NCBI RefSeq assembly: GCF_022387135.1
Contig: NZ_CP092462.1
Coordinates: forward strand, 2,728,001-2,792,000
Source of the DNA: Comamonas sp. B21-038
GTDB lineage: Bacteria > Pseudomonadota > Gammaproteobacteria > Burkholderiales > Burkholderiaceae_C
Length of the DNA: 64,000 nt
Direction: 5' to 3'
Each line of letters begins with the position of its first letter. The stretch's first letter is position 1. The position numbers and the translations under genes were made by a program. Positions 1 through 9,483 of this stretch are shown piece after piece. The notes below the pieces were generated by a model. The model was not told the origin of the DNA and ran no database searches. It worked only from the letters and a program-made list of their open reading frames with translations.

Positions 1-374
1 CCAACCCGCAAAAAAGCCGCACGGGCCTGCGCCGCGTCTGGCATGCCGCCGGTTACTCGCTGCAAGGACTGCGCGCGGGCTGGGGAGAAAAAGCGTTCCG
101 GCTGGAGGCGATACTGGCCCTGGTGCTGCTGCCCGTGTCCGTTTGGCTGGCGCGGGACTGGCGCGATTGGGCCTTGCTGATCACTCCGGTTTTTTTGGTG
201 CTGATCGCCGAGCTGCTCAACACCGGCATTGAAATGGCGATGGACCGCTTTGGCCCTGAGTGGCATGTGCTGGCCAAGAAGGCCAAGGACATGGGCAGTG
301 CCGCCGTGTTCCTGGCCCTGGTGCTGTGCGCGGCGGTGTGGCTGCCTGCGTTGTATGAAAGATTGTTGAAATGA
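1..374 (+). CDS. dgkA: Diacylglycerol kinase, prokaryotic type (5' end missing)
   Basis: The reading frame is open from base 3 and its start lies before the window; about 123 residues are visible against about 121 for E. coli DgkA, so only a few N-terminal residues are missing. It should phosphorylate diacylglycerol with ATP in the inner membrane and so recycle lipid left over from membrane-derived glycan synthesis. The family signatures are present: the AAGYSLQGLRAGW amphipathic N-terminus, FRLE, the catalytic ELLNTGIE segment, and AKDMGSAAV before the last helix. Three hydrophobic helices are visible. The stop overlaps the next gene by four bases (ATGA), which indicates translational coupling. 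Confidence 0.93.
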   Translation, partial: NPQKSRTGLRRVWHAAGYSLQGLRAGWGEKAFRLEAILALVLLPVSVWLARDWRDWALLITPVFLVLIAELLNTGIEMAMDRFGPEWHVLAKKAKDMGSAAVFLALVLCAAVWLPALYERLLK

Positions 375-967
375 CCCACTCCCCTTCCTTTTCGATGTGC
401 GTTTACTGCGGCTCGCGCCCCGGCAAGCTCGAAGCCTTTGGCGAGGCTGCCCAGGCGGTCGGCCACTGGATTGGCAGCCATGGCGGCCAGCTGGTTTACG
501 GCGGCGGCAAATCCGGCCTGATGGGCACGGTGGCCCGCGCGACGCGCGAGGCCGGCGGCCGGGTGGTGGGCGTGATCCCCAAGGCCTTGGTCGACCGCGA
601 ACTGGCCAATGAGCTCTGCGACGAGCTGCATGTGGTCACCACCATGCATGAACGCAAGGCCATGATGGCCGAGCGCAGCAATGCCTTCATCGCCATCCCC
701 GGCGGCATCGGCACCTTTGAAGAACTCTACGAGATCTGGACCTGGCGCCAGCTGGGCTACCACGACAAGCCCATCGGCATCCTCAACGCCCACGGCTATT
801 ACGACGGCATGCTGCAGTTCCTGCAGCAGTGTGTGGGCCAGGGTTTCATGGACGAGTGGCAGATGGGCCTGATCAAGAGCGGCGACAACCATGCCGCACT
901 GCTGGCCGAGCTGGTCGAAGAAGCCGGCCTGGCGCAGCAAAGCGATGCGCTGCGCGAAGTGATCTAA
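371..967 (+). CDS. LOG family protein (TIGR00730), cytokinin riboside 5'-monophosphate phosphoribohydrolase type
   Basis: A cytosolic Rossmann-like protein of 198 residues, the usual length for the LONELY GUY family. Members cleave the N-glycosidic bond of nucleoside 5'-monophosphates; many bacterial members act as AMP/CMP nucleosidases of unknown physiological purpose. Visible motifs are GGGKSGLMG (residues 44-52), the Arg/Lys of HERK (94-97) and the phosphate/ribose loop PGGIGTFEE (110-118), which carries the catalytic Glu. It is translationally coupled to dgkA through an ATGA overlap and is followed by a strong terminator, so the two probably form the end of one transcript. True substrate unknown. 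Confidence 0.9.
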   Translation: MTHSPSFSMCVYCGSRPGKLEAFGEAAQAVGHWIGSHGGQLVYGGGKSGLMGTVARATREAGGRVVGVIPKALVDRELANELCDELHVVTTMHERKAMMAERSNAFIAIPGGIGTFEELYEIWTWRQLGYHDKPIGILNAHGYYDGMLQFLQQCVGQGFMDEWQMGLIKSGDNHAALLAELVEEAGLAQQSDALREVI

Positions 968-985
968 GCAGCGCCCAGCAGACAC

Positions 986-1022
986 AAAAGCAATCGGCCC
1001 GTGGAGCGGGCCGATTGCTTTT
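986..1022. terminator. Bidirectional intrinsic terminator
   Basis: A 15-bp perfect stem (AAAAGCAATCGGCCC with its complement) closes a 7-base loop and has T runs on both strands. It lies between the convergent LOG gene and the MFS transporter. Confidence 0.9.
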
Positions 1023-1078
1023 ACGGGGCAGCGCCACCGCTGTGGAATGGAGCGGCAGCAGTGCTTGTCGCGCAGCGC

Positions 1079-2374
1079 TTAGTCGTTGTCTGCCACCGTC
1101 TTCGCAAACGCGATACCGATCAGCGAGATCACCGCCGTGCCGACGATGTACCAGGCCACCGGCACCCAGGAGCCGTTGTAGGTATTGAGCAGCCAGGTGG
1201 CCAGCAAGGGCGCAGTGCCGCCAGCCAGCGCCGCGCCAATCTGGTAGCCCAGGGTGATGCCGGTGTAGCGCACGCGGGTCGAGAAAATCTCCGAGAACAA
1301 GGTGCCCAGCACGGCGGTAATGGGTGCCCAGACGAGCCCCAGGCCGACGACGGTGGCGATGACCAGGCTGGTCATCGTGCGCTGCTCGAGCAGCATGAAG
1401 TACGGAAAGGTGAAGGCGGCCATCACCAGGGTGCCGGCCACAAACATGCGCTTGCGGCCCATGCTGTCCGACAGGCGACCCATCAGCGGAATCATCAGCG
1501 TCGTGACCAAGGTCGCGATGGTCACCGCATTGAGCACGGAGATCCGCTCAAAGCCCAAGGTGGCCGTCGCGTAGCTGACGATGAAGGTCGAGAAGATATA
1601 GAACGGCGCCGTCTCCACGAACTTGATGGCGACGGCCACCAGCACCGCGCGCCAGTGGTAGCGCAGGGTTTCGACCAGCGGGATCTTGGCCACATTGCCG
1701 CTGGCCTTGGCCTGCTTGAACGCGGGGGTCTCATCAATGCCCTTGCGGATCCACAGACCCAGGAACACCAGGATCGCGCTCAACAGGAAAGGCACGCGCC
1801 AACCCCAGGCCAGGAACTGGTCATCGGGCAAGGTGCTCATCACGGTAATGGCCAGGGTCGCCAGCACCATGCCAATGGTCACGCCCATCTGCGGCACGCT
1901 GCCAAACAGGCCCTTGCGGTTCTTGGGTGCGTACTCGTAGGCCAGCAGCAGCGCGCCGCCCCACTCGCCACCAATGCCCAGGCCTTGCACCAGGCGCAAC
2001 ACGATCAGCAGAATCGGCGCCCATATCCCAATCTGTTCATAGCCCGGCAGCAGGCCGATCAGCACGGTGGCGCCACCCATCAGAGACAAGGTGATCACCA
2101 AGGTCTTCTTGCGCCCGATGCGGTCTCCGATGTGCGAGAAGATAAAGCCGCCCAGCGGCCGGATGAAAAAGGTCAACGAGAAGGTCAGATACGACAGCAT
2201 CAGTCCCACGACCGGGTCCGAGGTCGGGAAGAACACCTTCCCGAACACCAGCGCCGCCGTGGTCGCATAGAGAAAATAGTCGAACCACTCGATGGAGCTT
2301 CCCATCAGACTGGCAATCAGTACTCGCTTGTTGGTGGCCGCAGACGCCGCGGGCCCGGTCGAAGATGTGCGCAT
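1079..2374 (-). CDS. MFS transporter, metabolite:H+ symporter (MHS) family
   Basis: An inner-membrane carrier of 431 residues with about 12 hydrophobic segments. MHS hallmarks are the start of TM1 as SSIEWFDYFLY (26-36), motif A as HIGDRIGRKK (81-90) and RLVQGLGIGGEWGG (127-140). Known relatives move dicarboxylates, shikimate, osmolytes or aromatic acids with protons; the substrate cannot be read from sequence. It lies 68 bases downstream of the ornithine-cyclodeaminase-like gene on the same strand, so the two are likely co-transcribed and the carrier may import an amino or imino acid handled by that enzyme. No Shine-Dalgarno sequence is evident before the ATG. Confidence 0.88.
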   Translation of the reverse strand: MRTSSTGPAASAATNKRVLIASLMGSSIEWFDYFLYATTAALVFGKVFFPTSDPVVGLMLSYLTFSLTFFIRPLGGFIFSHIGDRIGRKKTLVITLSLMGGATVLIGLLPGYEQIGIWAPILLIVLRLVQGLGIGGEWGGALLLAYEYAPKNRKGLFGSVPQMGVTIGMVLATLAITVMSTLPDDQFLAWGWRVPFLLSAILVFLGLWIRKGIDETPAFKQAKASGNVAKIPLVETLRYHWRAVLVAVAIKFVETAPFYIFSTFIVSYATATLGFERISVLNAVTIATLVTTLMIPLMGRLSDSMGRKRMFVAGTLVMAAFTFPYFMLLEQRTMTSLVIATVVGLGLVWAPITAVLGTLFSEIFSTRVRYTGITLGYQIGAALAGGTAPLLATWLLNTYNGSWVPVAWYIVGTAVISLIGIAFAKTVADND

Positions 2375-2442
2375 GGAAGGAATGAATCAGATAGCAAAAA
2401 AATGAAGGGCAGCCCGGCCCGCACAGGGCCCGGGCCAGGGTA

Positions 2443-3393
2443 TCAAGCGGCTGCGGCGCTAAAGGCGTCAAAGGCCAGCGATGCGGCAGCCAGGTCCTCC
2501 AGGGCCGTGCCCACCGCCTTGAACAGGGTGATCTCATCGGCGCTGCGGCGGCCCGCATGCTGGCCACGGCACAACTGCTCCAACGTAGCGGCCAGGCGGC
2601 CCGGCTCCCAGGCGCCGCTGGCAATCGGATCGAGGATGTCCCCGGCTTTCATCAGCGCTTCCGGGGTATCGACAAAGACCGTGGCGCGGGCAAAGCAGGC
2701 GTCATCGCTCTCGCGCATCGCCGGTGTAAAGCTGCCGATCAGGTCCAGATGGGCACCGGGCTGCAGCCATTCGCCGCGCACCAGCGGTGCCGTGGACAAC
2801 GTGGCGCAGCTGATGATGTCGGCCTGGCGCGCCGCCTGCTCCAGGTCGGTGGCGACCGAGGCCTGCAGGCCCTGCCCCTGCAGGCGTTCCACCATCGCTT
2901 GCGCAGCCTCGGGGCGGATGTCCCAGACCTGCACTTCCTGGATATCGCGCACGCAGCGGTAGGCATCGGGCAACAGGCTGGCCACGCGGCCGGCGCCTGC
3001 CACCAGCAAGCGGCGGGCATCAGGGCGGCTGAGCCAGCGCGCCGCCAGCGCCGATGCCGCAGCGGTGCGGCGCGAGGTGATGGCATCGCCATCCAGCACC
3101 GCCAGCGGGGCACCGGTGGCTGCGTCATAGAGGATGAAGACCGAGTGCAGACCGGGCAGGCCGCGCGCCTGGTTGCCGGGGAAGATCGATACCGTCTTGA
3201 CCCCAATGCGCTTGCCGGTCTGCCACGCCGGCATCAGCAGCATGATGCCGTCTTCCGTACGGGTCTCGCCCGCGATGGCGTGGTTGTGGCGCAGTGGCAC
3301 TTCGCAGCCCGCGATGAACATCTGTTCGAGACTGTCGATCAAGGCTGCCATCGGCAAATGCTGGGTGGTGTGGCTGAAGTCAAGGATTTGCAT
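2443..3393 (-). CDS. Ornithine cyclodeaminase/mu-crystallin family reductase
   Basis: This 316-residue enzyme has a substrate-binding domain wrapped around a Rossmann domain. Key features are the lysine in GVKTV (about 66), the conserved SRRTAAASALAA (107-118), the NAD(P) loop VAGAGRVASL (131-140) and IGSFTP near 218. Family members deaminate ornithine to proline or reduce cyclic imines such as delta1-pyrroline-2-carboxylate. The lack of an obvious ornithine context and pairing with an MHS transporter and a cupin-XRE regulator makes a cyclic-imine or amino-acid catabolic role more likely, but this is inference. A 24-bp palindrome lies just upstream. Confidence 0.85.
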   Translation of the reverse strand: MQILDFSHTTQHLPMAALIDSLEQMFIAGCEVPLRHNHAIAGETRTEDGIMLLMPAWQTGKRIGVKTVSIFPGNQARGLPGLHSVFILYDAATGAPLAVLDGDAITSRRTAAASALAARWLSRPDARRLLVAGAGRVASLLPDAYRCVRDIQEVQVWDIRPEAAQAMVERLQGQGLQASVATDLEQAARQADIISCATLSTAPLVRGEWLQPGAHLDLIGSFTPAMRESDDACFARATVFVDTPEALMKAGDILDPIASGAWEPGRLAATLEQLCRGQHAGRRSADEITLFKAVGTALEDLAAASLAFDAFSAAAA

Positions 3394-3420
3394 GCGGCGC
3401 GATAAATTTACTAAAGAGGA

Positions 3421-3444
3421 TTAATTTTCGTATACGAAATTTAA
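3421..3444. promoter_or_regulatory. 24-bp near-perfect palindrome, probable operator
   Basis: The core TTTCGTATACGAAA is a perfect palindrome. Outer arms extend it to TTAA at both ends with a single mismatched pair. It lies 28-51 bases before the start of the cyclodeaminase-like gene and about 150 bases before the divergent XRE-cupin gene, in locally AT-rich DNA, as expected for an operator. Binding by the adjacent regulator is inference. Confidence 0.6.
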
Positions 3445-3592
3445 TGCAGTTTGAGACAATAAATTTCTTGAAATAGCTCTTTTCATCTAGGGTTTACCCG
3501 AGAATTGGGCCTAAAACGCGGCCGCCACGGCTGCGCTGCCCCACGGGCCAGCGCACGCACCCCTACACTGGCGAGCACCACAAGAGCCTGCC

Positions 3593-4207
3593 ATGCCCCA
3601 CGCCCCCCTGTCCCACCACAACGCCGGCACCGATGCCACCACCGATGTGCTGGCCACCAAATTGCGCCTGCTGCGGCGCAACGCCGATCTGACCTTGCAG
3701 CAGCTGAGCCAGCGCTGCGGCATCTCGGCCTCGGCACTGTCCAAGATCGAGCACGGCCAGCTCTCCCCCACCTATGAAAAGATTGCGGCGCTCGCGCGCG
3801 GGCTGGATGTCGATGTGGGCGAGCTGTTCAGCCCGCTGCAACAAACGGGCCTGCGCGCCCGGCGCAGCGTCACCCGCAGCGGCGCAGGCCTGGTGCATGC
3901 CACGCCGCAGTACGTCTACGAGCTGCTGCACGCCGACCTGGCCGACAAGCGCTTTATTCCGTTGCTGACCACGATCAAGGCCCATGAGCGCAGCGCCTTT
4001 CCCCAGTTGCTGAGCCACGATGGCGAAGAGATGCTCTACGTGATGCGCGGCACGGTCGTCGTGCATACCGACAGCTATGCGCCGCTGGAGCTGGCCGCTG
4101 GTGACTCCTGCTATTTCGACAGCGTCATGGGCCATGCCTGCATCTCGGGCGGCGATGAGGATGCGCAGGTGCTGTGGATCTGCTCGCACATCACGATCAA
4201 GCCTTGA
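3593..4207 (+). CDS. XRE family transcriptional regulator with C-terminal cupin domain
   Basis: A 204-residue DNA-binding protein. A lambda-repressor-type helix-turn-helix spans about residues 20-80 (LTLQQLSQRCGISASALSKI is the HTH core) and a cupin sensor fills residues 115-200, ending in CSHITIKP. PuuR-type proteins of this architecture usually respond to a small carboxylate or amine and control nearby catabolic genes. Divergence from the cyclodeaminase-like/MHS pair, with a palindrome between, suggests it is their local regulator. The start is the only ATG that retains the usual short leader before the HTH; no clear ribosome site precedes it. Confidence 0.85.
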   Translation: MPHAPLSHHNAGTDATTDVLATKLRLLRRNADLTLQQLSQRCGISASALSKIEHGQLSPTYEKIAALARGLDVDVGELFSPLQQTGLRARRSVTRSGAGLVHATPQYVYELLHADLADKRFIPLLTTIKAHERSAFPQLLSHDGEEMLYVMRGTVVVHTDSYAPLELAAGDSCYFDSVMGHACISGGDEDAQVLWICSHITIKP

Positions 4208-4238
4208 ACCCGCTGCCCAGCGGCCGGCAGCAGACATG

Positions 4239-4272
4239 AAAAAAGCGCCTGGGTGGCCCAAGGCGCTTTTGC
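4239..4272. terminator. Bidirectional intrinsic terminator
   Basis: A stem pairs AAAAGCGCCT-GGG with CCCAAGGCGCTTTT around a 3-base loop, with one bulged base and T/A runs on both sides. It separates the convergent XRE gene and P-II gene. Confidence 0.8.
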
Positions 4273-4292
4273 GAATGCAGGTGCTGTTGGGA

Positions 4293-4700
<408 letters not shown>

Positions 4701-4763
4701 TCAAGATTCCGCCGCCGGCACCTCCAGGGCCAAATCTCCGGCAGCAGTCGCATGGCGCGCTGG

Positions 4764-6221
4764 CTATGCCCCGTCCAGGCGCAGATCCAGCCGGGCAGCC
4801 AGCGCCTGGCTCTGGGGATTGAGGCCCGTCACCTGCACCACGCTGCCATGCTTGCGCAGCCGCGCGCATACCTTGCTGAGCGCCTGCACTGCGGTGATGT
4901 CCCAGAGATGCGCCTGGACCATGTCGATGCGCACCGGCCGGGCCTCGATCTCGCGCACATCAAAGGCATCGACGAGCAGATCGGCCGATGCAAAGAACAC
5001 CTGGCCGCGCACGGCATAGACCAGTCCGGCCTCGCCGCTGCGCTGCACCTGCAGCAGCCCGGACACCTTGAACATGAAGAACACCCCGCTGAGCAGCACG
5101 CCCACGGCCACACCGGCAGCCAGGTTGTGGGTGGCAATGGTGACCACCACGGTGGCCAGCATGACGAGGCTCGACAGCTTGGGATGCCTCAGCAGCGCGC
5201 GGGCCGATCCCCAGTCCAGGGTCGAGGCTGACACCATGACCATGACCGCGACCAGCGCCACCACCGGCACCTGCGCCACCCAGGGCTTGAGCAGCACCAT
5301 CAAACCCAGCAGAAAGGCACCGGCAAACAAGGTGGACAGCCGGCCACGCCCGCCATAGCGCACATTGCTCACGCTCTGGCCGATCATGCCGCAGCCCGCA
5401 ATGCCGCCAAAGCAGCTGGCCGCCACGTTGGCCAGGCCCAGCCCGCTGCATTCGCGGTTCTTGGCGCTGGGCGTGTCGGTCTGCTCATCGACCACGCTGG
5501 CCGTCATCAAGGATTCGAGCAGGCCCACCATTGCGATGGCCAGCGCCGGCAGCGCAATCAGCTGCAGGGTCTGCCAGGACAGCGGCACATCGGGCAGCGC
5601 CCAGCGGGGCAAGGTATCGGGCAAGTGGCCCAGGTCCGCCACGGTCTTGAGCGGCAGGTCCAGCGCATGGGCCACGCCCGTCAGCACCAGGATGCAGATC
5701 AGCGGCGACGGAATGGCCGTGCTGATGCGCGGCAGGCCATAGATGACGGCCAGGCCCAGCGCCAGCATGGCCCAGGTGGCGCCATTCGCACCCACCAGAT
5801 GCGGCAGCTGGGCCGCAAAAATAAGAATGGCCATTGCATTGACAAAGCCGGTGCGCACCGAGCCCGAGACAAAGCGCAGCAGCACCCCCAGGCGCAGCCA
5901 GCCAAACAGCATCTGCATGGCACCGGCCAACAGGCCGGCGGCAAACAGGTACTGCACGCCATGGGCCTGCACCAGCGGTGCGGCCACCAGGGCCACCGAG
6001 CCCGCAGCCGCCGACACCATCGCCGGCCGTCCACCCGCAAAGGCAATCACGATGCTGATGACAAAGGAAGCAAACAGCCCCACCGACGGATCGACACCGG
6101 CGACAAAGGAAAAGGCGATGACCTCGGGGATCAGCGCAAACGTGGCGACTGCGCCGGCCATCAGCTCGCGCGGCACACTCGGCGCCCACTGGGCGCGGAA
6201 ATAATGAAGAAAAGGGGACAT
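4764..6221 (-). CDS. SulP family inorganic anion transporter with STAS domain
   Basis: An inner-membrane carrier of about 485 residues: an N-terminal Sulfate_transp domain of roughly 10-12 helices (PRELMAGAVATFALIPEVIAF is the start) and a short cytoplasmic STAS domain from about residue 385. SulP proteins exchange or symport sulfate, bicarbonate, chloride or carboxylates, and the anion here is unknown. I chose the ATG at 6221 (MSPFLHYF); an in-frame ATG at 6260 would add 13 residues. It sits between nadE and P-II on the same strand, with 293 bases without a clear gene upstream. Confidence 0.88.
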   Translation of the reverse strand: MSPFLHYFRAQWAPSVPRELMAGAVATFALIPEVIAFSFVAGVDPSVGLFASFVISIVIAFAGGRPAMVSAAAGSVALVAAPLVQAHGVQYLFAAGLLAGAMQMLFGWLRLGVLLRFVSGSVRTGFVNAMAILIFAAQLPHLVGANGATWAMLALGLAVIYGLPRISTAIPSPLICILVLTGVAHALDLPLKTVADLGHLPDTLPRWALPDVPLSWQTLQLIALPALAIAMVGLLESLMTASVVDEQTDTPSAKNRECSGLGLANVAASCFGGIAGCGMIGQSVSNVRYGGRGRLSTLFAGAFLLGLMVLLKPWVAQVPVVALVAVMVMVSASTLDWGSARALLRHPKLSSLVMLATVVVTIATHNLAAGVAVGVLLSGVFFMFKVSGLLQVQRSGEAGLVYAVRGQVFFASADLLVDAFDVREIEARPVRIDMVQAHLWDITAVQALSKVCARLRKHGSVVQVTGLNPQSQALAARLDLRLDGA

Positions 6222-6514
6222 GGCAACGCGCGCACCCGGCAGCGCCGGGTACCGCTCCAAAAAAGACGGAGGAATGGCGGCAGCACAGGCAGGCTGCGCA
6301 ATGCCGCGATCAACGAAAGCGAAGGATGGCGCGCCGCGCTATGGCGGATGGCGCCGCGAGAAGCCCGACTGGCGCGTGGCCACCAGGCGTGCGATGCGCG
6401 CGCGCACAAAGCTCTGAAAGCGCGCAGCCCCCAGCTGCCCCGCAGCAAGCGCAAGGGCTGGGCAGGCACAGCGCATCAAGGGCATGGGCGAGGCGTGGGA
6501 CGCAGCCTGGCCGC

Positions 6515-8170
6515 TCAGCCCCGGAAACCGTTGGTGATGGGGTAGCGCCAGTCGCGGCCAAAACCCCGGGCCGACAGGCGCGGGCCCACGGCGGCCTGGC
6601 GGCGCTTGTATTCGTTGATGCGGATCAGGCGCACCACCCGCTCCACATCGGCGCGGGGGTAGCCGGCGGCCACGATGCTGTCGATATCGGCATCCTGCTC
6701 CATGTAGCGCTCGATGATCGCATCGAGCACCTCATAGGGCGGCAGGCTGTCCTGGTCCTTCTGGTCCGGGCGCAGCTCGGCACTGGGCGGGCGGGTGATG
6801 ATGCGCTCGGGGATGGGGTTGCGGCCGGTGCCATAGGGGTCATGGGCATTGCGCCAGCGCGCCAGCTCGAACACACGGGTCTTGGGCACATCGCGCAGCA
6901 CCGCAAAGCCGCCCGCCATGTCGCCGTACAAGGTGCAGTAGCCGGTGGCCATCTCGCTCTTGTTGCCGGTGGTCAGCACGATGGAGCCAAACTTGTTCGA
7001 CAGCGCCATCAGCAAGGTGCCACGGATGCGGGCCTGCAGGTTTTCCTCGGTGGTGTCTTCGGCACAGCCGGCAAAATCATGCGCCAATGCGGCCTTGAAG
7101 GCCTCGAACTGCGGCGCAATCGAAATCTCCTCATAAGCCACCGACAGGCGCTCGGCCATCTCGCGCGCATCGATCCAGCTGATGTCGGCCGTGTACGGCG
7201 ACGGCATCATCACGGTGCGGACCTTGTCGGCCCCCAGCGCATCGACCGCAATCGCCAGCACCAGCGCTGAATCGATACCGCCGGACAGGCCCAGCACCGC
7301 ACCGGGGAAGCCGGTCTTGCCCAGGTAGTCGCGCACCGCCACCACCAAGGCTTGCCACAGCTGCTGGTTGGTATCACCAGGCGCGGCGACGGGGCCGGAC
7401 AGTTGCAGACCGGTGGCCGTGGCCTGCACCTGCACCGACAGCAGATGTTCGTCAAAACCCGGCGCGCGGGCAGCCACCTGCCCATCGGCATTCAGCGCGA
7501 AGGAATGGCCATCGAACACCAGCTCGTCCTGCCCGCCCACCAGGTGGGCATAGACCAGCGGCAAGCCGGTTTCGCGGCAGCGCTCGGCCAGCAAGGCCTC
7601 GCGGTGGCCGGGCTTGTCCATCTGGAACGGCGAGGCATTGATGACAGCCAGCAACTGCGCGCCCGCCGCCTTGGCCGCACGCGCGGGCTGGCTGGCCCAG
7701 GCGTCTTCGCAGATCAGCAGGCCAATGCGATGGTCTGCGACCTCGAAGACGCAGGTCTGCGAGCCTTCGACAAAGTAGCGCGTCTCGTCAAATTCCCGGT
7801 AGTTGGGCAGCAGCTGCTTGCGGTAGCTGGCGACCACCTGGCCGGCACGCACGACGCTGGCGGCGTTGTAGCAGCGGCCGTGGGCCGCATGCTGCGCTGC
7901 CTGCGGGTGGCCCAGCACCACCGTCAGATCCGGCCATTGCGTGCTGGCCTGCACCACCTGGGCCACCGCCGCATCGCAGGCCGCCAGGAACGAGGGGCGC
8001 TGGAACAGGTCTTCGGCGGCATAGCCGCAAATGCCCAGCTCGGGCGTCAGCAACAGCTGCACCCCCTGGGCGGCAGCCTGGGCCGCTGCATCAATGATCT
8101 TGCGGGCATTGCCCGGCATATCACCCACAACAAAGTTCAGCTGGGCGCTTGCGATGGAAAAATGGGACAT
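6515..8170 (-). CDS. nadE: Glutamine-dependent NAD+ synthetase
   Basis: The 551-residue two-domain enzyme makes NAD+ from deamido-NAD+, ATP and glutamine-derived ammonia. The N-terminal nitrilase-fold glutaminase has its Glu-Lys-Cys triad in PELGICGY (Glu44), RKQLLPNYREFD and LLICEDAW. The C-terminal synthetase has the PP-loop LSGGIDSAL near residue 290. The ATG at 8170 (MSHFSIASAQ) fits the family start; a longer frame would add 18 atypical residues. It is divergent from ltaE and upstream of the SulP and P-II genes. In other proteobacteria P-II is known to interact with glutamine-dependent NadE, so the neighbourhood may be meaningful. Confidence 0.95.
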   Translation of the reverse strand: MSHFSIASAQLNFVVGDMPGNARKIIDAAAQAAAQGVQLLLTPELGICGYAAEDLFQRPSFLAACDAAVAQVVQASTQWPDLTVVLGHPQAAQHAAHGRCYNAASVVRAGQVVASYRKQLLPNYREFDETRYFVEGSQTCVFEVADHRIGLLICEDAWASQPARAAKAAGAQLLAVINASPFQMDKPGHREALLAERCRETGLPLVYAHLVGGQDELVFDGHSFALNADGQVAARAPGFDEHLLSVQVQATATGLQLSGPVAAPGDTNQQLWQALVVAVRDYLGKTGFPGAVLGLSGGIDSALVLAIAVDALGADKVRTVMMPSPYTADISWIDAREMAERLSVAYEEISIAPQFEAFKAALAHDFAGCAEDTTEENLQARIRGTLLMALSNKFGSIVLTTGNKSEMATGYCTLYGDMAGGFAVLRDVPKTRVFELARWRNAHDPYGTGRNPIPERIITRPPSAELRPDQKDQDSLPPYEVLDAIIERYMEQDADIDSIVAAGYPRADVERVVRLIRINEYKRRQAAVGPRLSARGFGRDWRYPITNGFRG

Positions 8171-8366
8171 GGATGACTCGATGGCAAGGGGGCAGCGCAC
8201 CAGAGCCACAACGAGAGTGGGCAAGGCCCGCGCCTGGTGCAGCCAAAGAGTCTAGCCTACAAACCACAAGGCCTGCGCAGCGGCGCGCAAAACCCGCCAA
8301 TCCGGCACCGCTGTCCCGGAGTTTGCGGGCAGAATCAGGCTTTTGCACCACTACCTGCAGCGTCCC

Positions 8367-9440
8367 ATGAACTTTGGCAGCGACAACCAAGCCGGCGTCT
8401 CCCCCCGCATCCTGCACACCCTGGTCGAGGCCGCCAGCGGCATCCAGTCCGCCTACGGCAACGACGAGTGGAGCCAGCGCGCCGAGCACATGCTGGGCGA
8501 GGCCTTTGGCACCCCGGTGAAAGTGTTCTTCGTCACCACCGGCACAGCGGCCAACTGCCTGGCGCTGTCCACCATTGCCCAGCCCTGGAACGCCGTGGTC
8601 TGCCACCACATGGCCCATATCGCGGTCGACGAGAACAGCGCCCCCGCCCTGTTCACCGGCGGCGCCAGCCTGCTGCCGATGGCCACGGACAACGGCAAGA
8701 TCAGCGCCGAAGACCTGGCCGCCTTTGTGGCGCGCACCCCCCATGACGCCCCCCATAACATGGTGATCAGCGCGCTGAGCATCTCCCAGGTGACCGAGAA
8801 CGGCCTCGTCTACCAGCCGCAGGAGATGGCCGCGCTGGCCACCCAGGCGCATGCCCTTGGCCTGCGCGTGCACATGGATGGCGCGCGCCTGGCCAATGCC
8901 GTCGCTGCGCTCCAGTGCCACCCCGGCGATATCACCTGGCGCGCCGGAGTCGATGTGCTGAGCCTGGGTGCCTCCAAGAATGGCGCGCTGATGGCCGAGG
9001 CGGTCGTGTTCTTCGACCAGGCGCTGGCCCAGAACTTCTCGCTGCGCATCAAGCGCAGTGGCCAGCTGGTCTCCAAGAGCCGCACCATCGGCGCGCAGTT
9101 CTGCGCCTGGCTGGAAGGCGGCCACTGGCTGGAGCTGGCCCGCCACGCCAATGCGATGGCGTCCAAACTGTCTGCCGCGCTGGCCGCAACGCCCGGCGTG
9201 CGCCTGAGCTGGCCCACCCAGGCCAACGAAGTGTTTGTGCTGATGCCCATCGCGCTGTATGAACAGCTGCGCGCCCAGGGCGTGCGCTGCACCGACTGGT
9301 ACGCCAGCAGCGTGCCGGCAGGTACCCAGCTGCAGGCGGGTGAGGTGGTGGTGCGCTTTGTCAGCGCCTGGTCCAGCACCGACGAGGAGATCGCCGCGCT
9401 GATGGACCTGGTGCACAGCCACCAGCGCCAAGCCGCATAA
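8367..9440 (+). CDS. ltaE: Low-specificity L-threonine aldolase / beta-eliminating amino-acid lyase
   Basis: A PLP enzyme of the aspartate-aminotransferase fold, 357 residues. It should cleave threonine or allo-threonine to glycine and acetaldehyde. The PLP lysine is Lys204 in LSLGASKNGAL, the cofactor aspartate is Asp171 in HMDGARLANA, and FVTTGTAANCLAL (55-67) binds phosphate. The ATG at 8367 (MNFGSDNQAG) matches the family N-terminus; an upstream in-frame start would add eight unlikely residues. Monocistronic, divergent from nadE, with the next gene 43 bases downstream. Confidence 0.88.
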   Translation: MNFGSDNQAGVSPRILHTLVEAASGIQSAYGNDEWSQRAEHMLGEAFGTPVKVFFVTTGTAANCLALSTIAQPWNAVVCHHMAHIAVDENSAPALFTGGASLLPMATDNGKISAEDLAAFVARTPHDAPHNMVISALSISQVTENGLVYQPQEMAALATQAHALGLRVHMDGARLANAVAALQCHPGDITWRAGVDVLSLGASKNGALMAEAVVFFDQALAQNFSLRIKRSGQLVSKSRTIGAQFCAWLEGGHWLELARHANAMASKLSAALAATPGVRLSWPTQANEVFVLMPIALYEQLRAQGVRCTDWYASSVPAGTQLQAGEVVVRFVSAWSSTDEEIAALMDLVHSHQRQAA

Positions 9441-9471
9441 CCTGCGCTGTGCAGTGGCGCGGCAGGCAGAC

Positions 9472-9477
9472 CACAAT
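9472..9477 (+). promoter_or_regulatory. -10-like hexamer CACAAT before the acyltransferase gene
   Basis: The hexamer ends six bases before the ATG at 9484, and no Shine-Dalgarno sequence lies between. If used, transcription would start at or beside the start codon. No convincing -35 box is seen. Confidence 0.35.
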
Positions 9478-9483
9478 CGGACC

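Noticed and set aside
1001..2962. 653-codon open frame on the plus strand opposite the MFS and cyclodeaminase genes
   Set aside because: Antisense shadow with unnatural His/Gln/Arg-rich composition.
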